Both the position numbers and the translations under genes were made by a program. Below are positions 51,181-58,165 of a stretch of 64,000 nucleotides of DNA, in pieces. Source of the stretch: JAVZJR01 sp037447235 (GTDB lineage Archaea; Micrarchaeota; Micrarchaeia; Anstonellales; Bilamarchaeaceae); contig JBBIHC010000003.1 of NCBI GenBank assembly GCA_037447235.1, positions 1-64,000 of the forward strand, read 5' to 3'. Under the pieces are notes generated by a model that did no database searches, had not been told where the DNA came from, and saw only the letters and a program-made list of their open reading frames with translations. The stretch's first letter is position 1. Each line of letters starts with the position of its first letter.

Positions 51181-52488
51181 TCATTCTACCGCTATGTAAA
51201 GGGTTGGGTCACGAGTTAGACCCAGCATGTCATTTAATTCTCCAACGTATACGATATTGTATGCTGTTACATAATTTACTGCTAAAATAGGGGTATCTGG
51301 TTCTATTTTTAGTTTCAAAGCATCCATAAGGTTATTAGCTGGGATTACATAAAACCGTACATAAGTAACGACTCCGCGGATATTGTTCTGGGCCCTATAC
51401 TCTTCAGATAAGGGGCCGGCATGAATGCCAAATTCAATAATAGAAGTTGCGTACTTTAGGTCTTTGCCTTTCATTGCCTTGTATACCTCTTCCAATATAT
51501 CAAATTTCACGATAAGAGGATAGCCTTGTTTTATATGTATTGTACGTTTATACTGTATTTCTATTGCATGCGCATACTCAGACCCGTATTCCACAATCCC
51601 TAAACCTCCATAGCTTGAGGGATTGGTTTGTTCTGGGGAGACCAATTCGTATTCAAGTAAACGTGTGTAAGGAGTAATAACTAGAGATTTTGGGAAGTTT
51701 GCGATTTTTGGATGTTCTGGAAGAACGAGTCTCGCCACCAAAACATTCTCGGTGAACTTCGCATACTCAATGAGACCGGGGTTCCCAAGCGCGAAGTCAA
51801 ATGTGTGGCGAATGTCTGTGTTTTGTCTAAAAATTATGGGATTCAAAAGTGATGAAATGTATATGCTAAACACAGGAAATTTATATTTATTCGGTGCTCT
51901 CAAATTAGATATTAACAATGGTGTAAAACCTGTCTGTTTGTCAATATCGTGAATGTAGATATGGCCTTCGTCAGTAACATAAGGAAAATTTATATTTATT
52001 GGGGGTTTTGTTGTAGAATAGCTATCAACCACCTGCTTAAACAAATTTGCCTCAATAATGTTTTTTTGTAAAAGAAGCTGAAGTTTTTTGATCTTGATTT
52101 CTTGGAATTTTATTTCTTTTCCGTTTAAGTGTTTAGTAACAAACTTATGATGATCGGTCGAAGGATCTGGGGATAAAAGTGATTCTAGTATTGGAGGGGC
52201 TCGACGTGGTAAAAGCGCCTCGTCCACTTCAAATTCATCATCATTCTTTTCTAATTTCTTTTCTAATTGTTTAACAACCTGGTGTTTGTCTCCAGGTTCT
52301 TCAGGCTTAGTGTTTTCAGCAGCTTTACTGTTGATTAAGCCGCAACAGGTCAATAAGCCTGCAACAAGTACTCTACTCTTTAGTAGTTTTGCTAATGGGC
52401 TTTTAAGCGGGCCTTTAAGCTGCAGGCTTGGAGTGTTTTCAGATAATGGATGCCCATACCTAATCTTTTTCGTAACACCACGCTCCAC
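51181..52488 (-). CDS. AT-rich exported hypothetical protein, probable recent arrival
   Basis: A 435-residue protein starting at GTG 52488. A basic N terminus and hydrophobic segment (SRVLVAGLLTCCGLINSKAA, about 38-57) suggest export or anchoring, followed by a charged linker and a beta-rich domain (VVTYVRFYVIPANNLMDALK, NYVTAYNIVYVGELNDMLGL). No family recognised. Hand counts of two 60-base lines (51241 and 51961) give 32-35% GC, against about 50% in the neighbouring operon (line 50401), and Ile codons shift from ATA to ATT. It separates two divergent parts of the membrane system. Confidence 0.75.
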   Translation of the reverse strand: MERGVTKKIRYGHPLSENTPSLQLKGPLKSPLAKLLKSRVLVAGLLTCCGLINSKAAENTKPEEPGDKHQVVKQLEKKLEKNDDEFEVDEALLPRRAPPILESLLSPDPSTDHHKFVTKHLNGKEIKFQEIKIKKLQLLLQKNIIEANLFKQVVDSYSTTKPPININFPYVTDEGHIYIHDIDKQTGFTPLLISNLRAPNKYKFPVFSIYISSLLNPIIFRQNTDIRHTFDFALGNPGLIEYAKFTENVLVARLVLPEHPKIANFPKSLVITPYTRLLEYELVSPEQTNPSSYGGLGIVEYGSEYAHAIEIQYKRTIHIKQGYPLIVKFDILEEVYKAMKGKDLKYATSIIEFGIHAGPLSEEYRAQNNIRGVVTYVRFYVIPANNLMDALKLKIEPDTPILAVNYVTAYNIVYVGELNDMLGLTRDPTLYIAVE

Positions 52489-52564
52489 TTTTTACAATAT
52501 TATTTAGGCTGCAAGCTTTTATAAATTTATTTAATTTTTCATTACTTTAAAAATCTGGCAACGA

Positions 52565-52585
52565 GTAAGCTTTTTAAGTGCTTAC
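52565..52585. promoter_or_regulatory. inverted repeat around the TATA element of the 945-residue protein gene
   Basis: GTAAGC (52565-52570) and GCTTAC (52580-52585) flank TTTTTAAGT, which itself lies about 26 bases before ATG 52600. The arrangement suggests a repressor or activator site overlapping the promoter core. The repeat is seen directly; the role is inferred. Confidence 0.4.
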
Positions 52586-52599
52586 GATGGAAACACATC

Positions 52600-55437
52600 A
52601 TGAATAGGAATATCTTGTTTTTGCTGCTTTTTTTGCCTCTTTTGTACGCGCAGACGGAGGAATGCGTCAAATGCGAAGAGGTGGCGTTGCTTACGCCAAC
52701 AAAAATGGTTGTTCTCTCTGATGAGATAAACCATCTTCTAAGAATAAGCCTGTACAACGCCACAAGCAGACAACCGCTCCCCAATGCCGTCATAATAATA
52801 CATCGATATAATGGCACCGTGCACGCTTTTGAGAAGGTCTTCACAGACGAAAGAGGCAGCGCCACATATAATTTTTCTGCTTACAAGGACGGCTGCTATA
52901 CCTACCAGATGCTTTTTTGCTCGTGCGAAAAGGATGCTGTAAAAAAGTGCTGCTTTGAGATAAACAACATAGACATAACAAAGCCTGGCATCCCGGACAG
53001 CATGGATGACATCCCGTTGGCGCCGAATCAGCCGCAACTGGAACCTTCCGAAATAATATATGACTACAGAGCATTCCCGAGCACTGAGATTTACTCGTAC
53101 TGCAGGCCGCAAGCCGAAGCAGCTTCAACCCCGGCATTCTGCCTTCCGCTCGCAATAATTTTTGCCCTTTTGGGCGGAAGCCTGATGCTGACCGGAAGAA
53201 ATCCGCTGCGGGGGTTTGATCTTGGCGGTATCAGGGTTGGAAGACACATAAAGTACGAAAGCAGGGGCCGTTTTGCCGGCTATACCGTCTCGCCTGTCCA
53301 GGTAACTGGCGTAATCAGAAAAGCAAAGGCGGAGAAGGTGGAGAAAGCAGTGGCGGCAACAGGAGAAGCAAAAGGACGGGTCGGCACGATAGCAGACAGG
53401 TTCAGGCGTCAGGTTATAACCCCTGTAAAGGGAGTGCCGGCCGGCATAAAGCAGGCAAAAGGAGCGATGGCTGCGGCAAAGAAGGACCTATCGAAAGGGG
53501 CAAGCGGAATTGCAGCACAGTATAAAGAGGCTGGAAAATTACTCGGCAGGGCTGGTCTTCAGGCGATTAGCACGCCAATCGATGCGCTCCGCACTTCAAC
53601 TGGCGGACCGGAGATGATGATCGGACCGGATGGAAGACCGATACCGATAAGGCGTGGTGCAGAAATGAAGGGCGGCGGCGTGAGCGGCATATTTGCGTTG
53701 CTCGGGGCAATCCTGCCAGCCAAGATAAATGTGCAAAAGCTTCAGGCAGATTGCTATGAGCTGCTAAAGACAAGGGGCGAGCGAATAGCTGAAAAAATGA
53801 TGTTGCAGGAAAAGCTTGAACTGCTTATTGAGAGAACAAAGGAGCTGACTGCTTTTCAGCCGGTCAAAGAAAAAGGAGGAAAGAAATACGAAAATGTTTC
53901 ATTCACTCTTGAAAAAGCACGTCCGCCAAAGGTTGAAGGGCATGAAGTATTAAACGAAGCAACAACACCGGACGGAAAAAAAGCGTTCGTTGCAGGAAGA
54001 GAAGATGGATCAGTGGTTCTTGTTCCGGAAGGCACGCCTTTATACGGCAAGTTTATCCAGAAAATTAAAGAAAGCGAAGAAACGGTTGGAAAAATCAGGG
54101 TGGAAATACCCGGAAATGGCGTATACAGCATAGAAAAGGATGAAAAGGGGAAGATAAGAGTATACAAAGATGGGGATGCGATAGACATAAAAGACCCCAA
54201 AGTGCAGGAAAGCATAATAAAAGACCCCGCATACCGCGGGTTTCGCGGGGACGCCGGGCTTACCTTTACCAAGATAAATGTGGGCGGCAGGGGGTACTCT
54301 TTTTCAAAAAACGATAAAGGCGAAATTTCAGTTTATGCAACTATAATGCCAGAAAACGTAACAAAAACAAATCTAGGTGCAGGAATTGTTGCGGCTTATA
54401 AAGAGGCAATAAAGGCAAATTCTGATTTCGTTATAGGCAAAAAAAGCGAGATTCTAATGTCCTATAATGAAGCAATGGCCGAATGGCAACAAGCCAAAGA
54501 AGTGGTCCGTGCTTCGCAGGTCGAGTTCGTGAAAAGCAATCTGGAAGAGGCAAAAACCGGGTTTTTGGAACAGCCTGAAACAATAGAGGCCGCTGACAAG
54601 ATAATGGTTGACAAAGTCAAAGGATATGTTGAAATGCTGGAAGAAAGTGCAGAAAAAATCAAGCCTTCCACCCGCACAGAAAAAAAGCTGCAGCAGAGAA
54701 TTTTGGACGATGCTGACATGCTGAGGGAGGGTATTGCGCTTATAGGGGAATATGGAAAAGCCGCAATGCCTGAAAAACTAAAAGCAGAGGAGCGCGTAAC
54801 GATAGAGCAACGCGTAAGCGGAGCAAAAGAAAAGCCAGGGGAGATCACCAGGGTTGAAGAAAAGATAGAGGAATACAATAAAAAAGTAAACGGAGAATTG
54901 GGCGAAATAATGAATGAATTGGCTGCCGGAATGGACGCGACGGCTTTTAGGATCAGGATGCGGCAGGCGGAGGGCCTGTCTTCAGTCAGGGACTATCTGG
55001 AGAGCAAAGCAGAGGGCAGCAGGGAGAAAGCGGTTGGCATATCAACTAATCTTCTTAGTAATGAAGAACTTGACAAGATGGTGCAAAAGAACCCTGGCCA
55101 TCCATTCACGGGAGCGGCTGAATTGGAACGCCTGACAAGACATATTTCTAATTACTATGCAGACCTTTATAGAAGACAGGATTATGGGAAGCAAGAAGTT
55201 GGGCCTTCAAGAACACTGGAATATGAAAAGCGGCTTGACGAGCTTGCCGCTTCAGAAGGATTAGTGCTGAAAGACATGATAACAAACAGGGAACGTGTTG
55301 AATTTATCAAACAAACAAAGGGCCTATTGGCTAACGAGCATAGCAAGCTTGAAGAAGAAGAGCAGAGCCCACCATCAGTTTCTGCCGATAGCGGTGAGAA
55401 GAACAAAACAGCTGCCAAAAACGACAAGAGCACATAA
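52600..55437 (+). CDS. 945-residue bitopic membrane protein with long helical cytosolic part
   Basis: Signal MNRNILFLLLFLPLLYAQ, an external beta domain with cysteines (about 18-175; RISLYNATSRQPLPNAVIII, CYTYQMLFCSCEKD, KCCFEINN), one membrane helix (PLAIIFALLGGSLMLTG, about 180-200), then some 740 cytosolic residues. These include a basic Ala/Lys-rich stretch, a beta segment with a repeated pattern (GVYSIEKDEKGKIRVY and GYSFSKNDKGEISVY) and long coiled coils. No known family. Its position next to, and divergent from, the six-paralogue operon suggests it is a cytosolic-facing partner of that system. Confidence 0.8.
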   Translation: MNRNILFLLLFLPLLYAQTEECVKCEEVALLTPTKMVVLSDEINHLLRISLYNATSRQPLPNAVIIIHRYNGTVHAFEKVFTDERGSATYNFSAYKDGCYTYQMLFCSCEKDAVKKCCFEINNIDITKPGIPDSMDDIPLAPNQPQLEPSEIIYDYRAFPSTEIYSYCRPQAEAASTPAFCLPLAIIFALLGGSLMLTGRNPLRGFDLGGIRVGRHIKYESRGRFAGYTVSPVQVTGVIRKAKAEKVEKAVAATGEAKGRVGTIADRFRRQVITPVKGVPAGIKQAKGAMAAAKKDLSKGASGIAAQYKEAGKLLGRAGLQAISTPIDALRTSTGGPEMMIGPDGRPIPIRRGAEMKGGGVSGIFALLGAILPAKINVQKLQADCYELLKTRGERIAEKMMLQEKLELLIERTKELTAFQPVKEKGGKKYENVSFTLEKARPPKVEGHEVLNEATTPDGKKAFVAGREDGSVVLVPEGTPLYGKFIQKIKESEETVGKIRVEIPGNGVYSIEKDEKGKIRVYKDGDAIDIKDPKVQESIIKDPAYRGFRGDAGLTFTKINVGGRGYSFSKNDKGEISVYATIMPENVTKTNLGAGIVAAYKEAIKANSDFVIGKKSEILMSYNEAMAEWQQAKEVVRASQVEFVKSNLEEAKTGFLEQPETIEAADKIMVDKVKGYVEMLEESAEKIKPSTRTEKKLQQRILDDADMLREGIALIGEYGKAAMPEKLKAEERVTIEQRVSGAKEKPGEITRVEEKIEEYNKKVNGELGEIMNELAAGMDATAFRIRMRQAEGLSSVRDYLESKAEGSREKAVGISTNLLSNEELDKMVQKNPGHPFTGAAELERLTRHISNYYADLYRRQDYGKQEVGPSRTLEYEKRLDELAASEGLVLKDMITNRERVEFIKQTKGLLANEHSKLEEEEQSPPSVSADSGEKNKTAAKNDKST

Positions 55438-55445
55438 GTACCTGT

Positions 55446-55564
55446 AAGAAAACCTAAAAACGGCTGCGGTGGCAGTAGAAAACCGTCGTCCACCGCTCCT
55501 ATAAAACATTAGCATAACAGAGAAAACAGTAAGAAGCGAAGAAAACAGAAAGAAAACCTAAAAA
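55446..55564. repeat. short direct repeat in the leader region of tRNA-Arg
   Basis: AAGAAAACCTAAAAA occurs at 55446-55460 and again at 55550-55564. Between them GCGGTGG (55466-55472) can pair with CCACCGC (55490-55496), a 7-base stem with a 17-base loop. There is no gene in this stretch; a small RNA or a terminator for the preceding gene are possible. Confidence 0.4.
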
Positions 55565-55634
55565 GATTAAAATAAGTTGTTTTATTATCTTGATTGGGCC
55601 TGTAGCTCAACTTGGACAGAGCGCCTGGCTTCGG

Positions 55635-55659
55635 ATGCGCTCTCCTGAATGCAGGAGTG
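55635..55659 (+). other. canonical-position tRNA intron (37/38)
   Basis: Twenty-five bases between G37 and A38 of tRNA-Arg. CTCCT and AGGAG inside it can form a 5-base hairpin. The cut sites can slide by one base, since A flanks both ends, with no effect on the mature RNA. Confidence 0.8.
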
Positions 55660-55680
55660 ACCAGGCGGTTGTGGGTTCAA

Positions 55681-55714
55681 AAGCCTTGTGCCGTCTCAGA
55701 CGGCTTGGCTGGCA
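55681..55714 (+). other. T-loop tRNA intron
   Basis: Thirty-four bases inside the T-loop of tRNA-Arg. It contains the hairpin GCCGTC-TCA-GACGGC, enclosed by AGCC/GGCT pairing. Boundaries can shift within the A run; every choice restores TTCAAAT. T-loop introns are a non-canonical class known mainly from some Crenarchaeota and a few other archaea. Confidence 0.78.
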
Positions 55715-55755
55715 ATCCTGCCAGGCCCGATTATCAATCAACAAGTGAAAGAAAT

Positions 55756-55998
55756 ATGGAAAAAATGGTCATATACGAAGGGCTTCTTAAATGCGGCATA
55801 TCCGAGCTTGACGCAAAGATAGTGCTTGACTGCATTGTAAGAAAAACGTCGTGCTCCTGGATGAATAATGATGAGATAAAGGAAGGCGCTGAAGAAAGGC
55901 TGGATGATTATCTAAAACAGTACGGCCTCTCGGTTAAGATAAACGAAAGGCCGATGACGAATAAATACATCTGGGAAGTAAAAGTATTGAATAAATAA
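55756..55998 (+). CDS. 80-residue hypothetical protein
   Basis: MEKMVIYEGLLKCGISELDA, KIVLDCIVRKTSCSWMNNDE and a C-terminal strand KYIWEVKVLNK give a small alpha/beta protein of unknown function. Start at ATG 55756; the longer in-frame reading would run back through the tRNA-Arg gene and is rejected. A stem-loop plus T-run follows its stop. Confidence 0.6.
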   Translation: MEKMVIYEGLLKCGISELDAKIVLDCIVRKTSCSWMNNDEIKEGAEERLDDYLKQYGLSVKINERPMTNKYIWEVKVLNK

Positions 55999-56044
55999 TG
56001 CGACCAGAAAGTGCGCAGGCAAGAGCGTCGCATAGTCTTTTTTT
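55998..56044 (+). terminator. stem-loop with T-run after the 80-residue protein gene
   Basis: ATGCGAC (55998-56004) can pair with GTCGCAT (56027-56033), and a run of seven T follows at 56038-56044. This fits a transcription stop; archaea mainly use the T-run itself. Confidence 0.5.
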
Positions 56045-56127
56045 AGTGTAAAAAATCAATATTTGTGAAAATAAAACCCAGAAGTAAAAAGAATGATTTT
56101 TAAAATGTTATGTTCAAAGCCATTAGT

Positions 56128-56155
56128 ATATATTATATATGTATATATAATATAT
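56128..56155. promoter_or_regulatory. long A/T inverted repeat upstream of the radA operon
   Basis: Two perfect 13-base arms, ATATATTATATAT and ATATATAATATAT, flank a GT spacer. It ends about 22 bases before ATG 56177 and overlaps the probable TATA region. It could be a regulator site or simply an A/T-rich promoter; two-fold symmetry of this length is not needed for a TATA box. Confidence 0.45.
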
Positions 56156-56176
56156 TTATAATCTAAGGGTGGTTTT

Positions 56177-56461
56177 ATGAAAAATGAGGAGATAAACCTG
56201 GTTGATGAAGGGTTTGAGGAGATAGGAGAAGCGAAGAAGCAGCCTGCAGGGCCTGCTCCGGGCAGCCAAAACAGCACTGGGGCGCAGCAGCAGGGCGCAA
56301 AACCCGATTTCAGGGTAGTCCAGCCGGACAGGGACAAAAACGGGAATATTGTATACACGAATGTTGGCGGGATGTGGAAAAACATATCAAAAAGCGGTAA
56401 TGAATTTTATACGCTCAGGATAGGGCAGCTGAAATTGCTGGTTTTCCCAAACAACAAATAA
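56177..56461 (+). CDS. 94-residue hypothetical protein preceding radA
   Basis: An acidic N terminus and Gln/Pro/Ala-rich linker (about 20-45) lead to a small beta domain: NVGGMWKNISKSGNEFYTLR then IGQLKLLVFPN. The WKN-S-K-GNEFYTL pattern recalls small DUF736-like domains, but the match is weak. GGGTGG precedes the ATG. Only 9 bases separate it from radA, so it is probably co-expressed with the recombinase; any link to DNA repair is inference. Confidence 0.7.
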   Translation: MKNEEINLVDEGFEEIGEAKKQPAGPAPGSQNSTGAQQQGAKPDFRVVQPDRDKNGNIVYTNVGGMWKNISKSGNEFYTLRIGQLKLLVFPNNK

Positions 56462-56470
56462 GGCGATGTT

Positions 56471-57421
56471 ATGGCAACAAAAAAAATATATAAGGAACTT
56501 GAGGACCTGCCAGGCATCGGAGAAGCAACCGCAGAAAAACTAAAGGCAGCCGGCTATGACAGCTTTTCCGCCATAGCTGCGGCAAACCCCCATGACTTGG
56601 CAGAACTTGTGGGCATGTCGGTTGAGGCGGCAAAAAAAGCCATAGACGCGTCAAAAGAAGCAATAGACATCGGCATAGAGCGAGGCGACCAGGTTTATGA
56701 GAGGCGAAAGGCAATAGGAAAGATAACTACCAGTTCAAAAGCGCTTGACGAGCTTTTGGGCGGGGGAGTGGAGACTCAGGCAATAACCGAGGCATATGCG
56801 CGCTTTAGCTCGGGAAAAAGCCAACTCGCGTTCCAGCTTGCAGTGAATGCCCAAAAACCCGTGGGCGAGGGTGGCCTCGGCGGCGGGGTGCTTTTTATAG
56901 ATACCGAGCACACATTCAGACCTGAGAGGATAGCCCAGATAGCGCAGGCTGCAAACATGGATCCGGTAGAAGTGTTAAAAGGCATTTATGTCGTTCGCGC
57001 GGAAAACAGCGACCACCAGATGGTCGTGGTGGACAAGGCCGCAGAGCTGGTAAAGGAAAAAAACATAAAATTGATAGTCGTAGACTCCCTTACATCGCAT
57101 TTCAGGTCAGACTATATGGGCAGGGGTGCGCTGGGGGAGAGGCAGCAAAAGCTGAACAGGCATGTCCACGACCTGCAGAGGCTTGCAGACGAATACAATC
57201 TCGCAGTATATGTCACAAATCAGGTAATGGACGACCCGGGAATGATGTTTGGCGACCCGACAAAGCCCATTGGAGGGCACGTCCTTGCGCACGCTTCCAC
57301 CTACAGGTTATATCTTAGAAAGGGGAAGGACGAAAAAAGAATCGCAAGGCTGGTTGATTCGCCGAACCTTCCGGAAGGCGAATGCGTTTTCAAGGTGACA
57401 AAAAACGGGGTAAGCGACTAG
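56471..57421 (+). CDS. radA: DNA repair and recombination protein RadA
   Basis: A 316-residue archaeal RecA/Rad51 homologue that pairs homologous DNA. N-terminal HhH domain LPGIGEATAEKLKAAGYDSF, linker TTSSKALDELLGGGVETQAI, Walker B LIVVDSLTSHFR, L1/L2 region with GERQQKLNRHVHDLQRLADE, MMFGDPTKPIGGHVLAH. The Walker A reads ARFSSGKSQ: the first Gly of the GxxxxGK(S/T) loop is Ala. No intein. It is the second gene of an operon with a 94-residue unknown. Confidence 0.96.
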   Translation: MATKKIYKELEDLPGIGEATAEKLKAAGYDSFSAIAAANPHDLAELVGMSVEAAKKAIDASKEAIDIGIERGDQVYERRKAIGKITTSSKALDELLGGGVETQAITEAYARFSSGKSQLAFQLAVNAQKPVGEGGLGGGVLFIDTEHTFRPERIAQIAQAANMDPVEVLKGIYVVRAENSDHQMVVVDKAAELVKEKNIKLIVVDSLTSHFRSDYMGRGALGERQQKLNRHVHDLQRLADEYNLAVYVTNQVMDDPGMMFGDPTKPIGGHVLAHASTYRLYLRKGKDEKRIARLVDSPNLPEGECVFKVTKNGVSD

Positions 57422-57519
57422 ATTTGAATTTTTTATTTTTTCCCTGCCGCGGCGGATAAAGGCATATTTATAAATTTTATCATATAAAACTACATATTAC
57501 AACAAAAATAGGTGTCCGG

Positions 57520-58089
57520 ATGGATGAATTCTACAAGCTGCTGCTTGCGGCGCAAACCGAAAAGGAAGAGGATGGAAGGATAGCAAGCGGATTGAAGGCA
57601 ATCGAGCTATGCGTCACCAGGGTATGGGACGACAAGCTTCTTGAGATGGCTGCTGACAAAAAATTGCCAAAAGAGGTAAGGAGGGGGGCTGCAGACAGGC
57701 TTATTGACAAATTCGTGGCAAAAGGATGGCATCAGGATCTCCTTGAAATGCATAATAACAAAAAGCTGTTGCGGGCATCCAGAAAAGCCGCAAAGAGGGC
57801 CGTGAATGCGGCGGTGTCAAAAGTGATAGAAGAGTGTAAAGAAAAGGGAAATTACATGCCGCTTGTCAGGATCGCACTGAACAGACGATTGCCCAAAGCG
57901 GTCAGAAAAAAGGCAGACATGGTGGCGAATGGCATGATATACAAAAAACCGAATATGGCTGCGGAGCCGGCAGCCCTGCCGGGATATGATGAGCTGGTAA
58001 AGCCCGGGCGGGAATTTCTCCACGGATTGAAAAAGAATGGCAAGCCCACACTCAAGGAAAGAATAAAGCACCTGTTTTTGGCAAGATGA
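57520..58089 (+). CDS. alpha-helical repeat protein, function unknown
   Basis: A 189-residue basic, helical protein. It contains the repeat motif also found at 2595-3266: MAADKKLPKEVRRGAADRLI, MHNNKKLLRASRKAAKRAVN and IALNRRLPKAVRKKADMVAN, about 40-55 residues apart. The C-terminal 45 residues are a Pro/Lys tail. AGGTG is set before ATG 57520. Function unknown; the basic surface might suit nucleic acid or membrane contacts. Confidence 0.7.
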   Translation: MDEFYKLLLAAQTEKEEDGRIASGLKAIELCVTRVWDDKLLEMAADKKLPKEVRRGAADRLIDKFVAKGWHQDLLEMHNNKKLLRASRKAAKRAVNAAVSKVIEECKEKGNYMPLVRIALNRRLPKAVRKKADMVANGMIYKKPNMAAEPAALPGYDELVKPGREFLHGLKKNGKPTLKERIKHLFLAR

Positions 58090-58165
58090 GGCGAATGCTG
58101 CGGGGAGCCGGAAGAATTATAAAAAAATTTAAATACATTTGTAATTAAAAGTAAATGCTGATAAA

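Larger units (their letters stand above)
55596..55729 (+). tRNA. tRNA-Arg(TCG) with two introns
   Basis: Acceptor GGGCCTG pairs with CAGGCCC; D arm GCTC...GAGC; anticodon stem CCTGG/CCAGG with loop CTTCGGA, anticodon TCG at 55631-55633; T stem GTGGG/CCTGC (two G-T pairs); discriminator G at 55729, no CCA. The loops are interrupted twice: 25 bases after position 37 and 34 bases inside the T-loop. Without them the tRNA is 75 nt with a normal TTCAAAT loop. Confidence 0.9.

Noticed and set aside
39886..55437. A classical type IV secretion or conjugation locus
   Set aside because: No relaxase, VirB4/VirD4-like ATPase, pilin or prepilin peptidase gene was found in the window, so the resemblance is only in membrane topology.
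55466..55496. C/D-box or H/ACA guide RNA near the tRNA-Arg leader
   Set aside because: A 7-base stem exists, but no C, D or ACA boxes at proper spacing could be found.
55612..55755. N-terminal extension of the 80-residue protein
   Set aside because: This part is the tRNA-Arg gene read as protein.
56471..57421. Intein in RadA, or in other replication proteins (PCNA, RFC-L)
   Set aside because: All motifs are contiguous and lengths are normal; no splicing domain blocks were seen.
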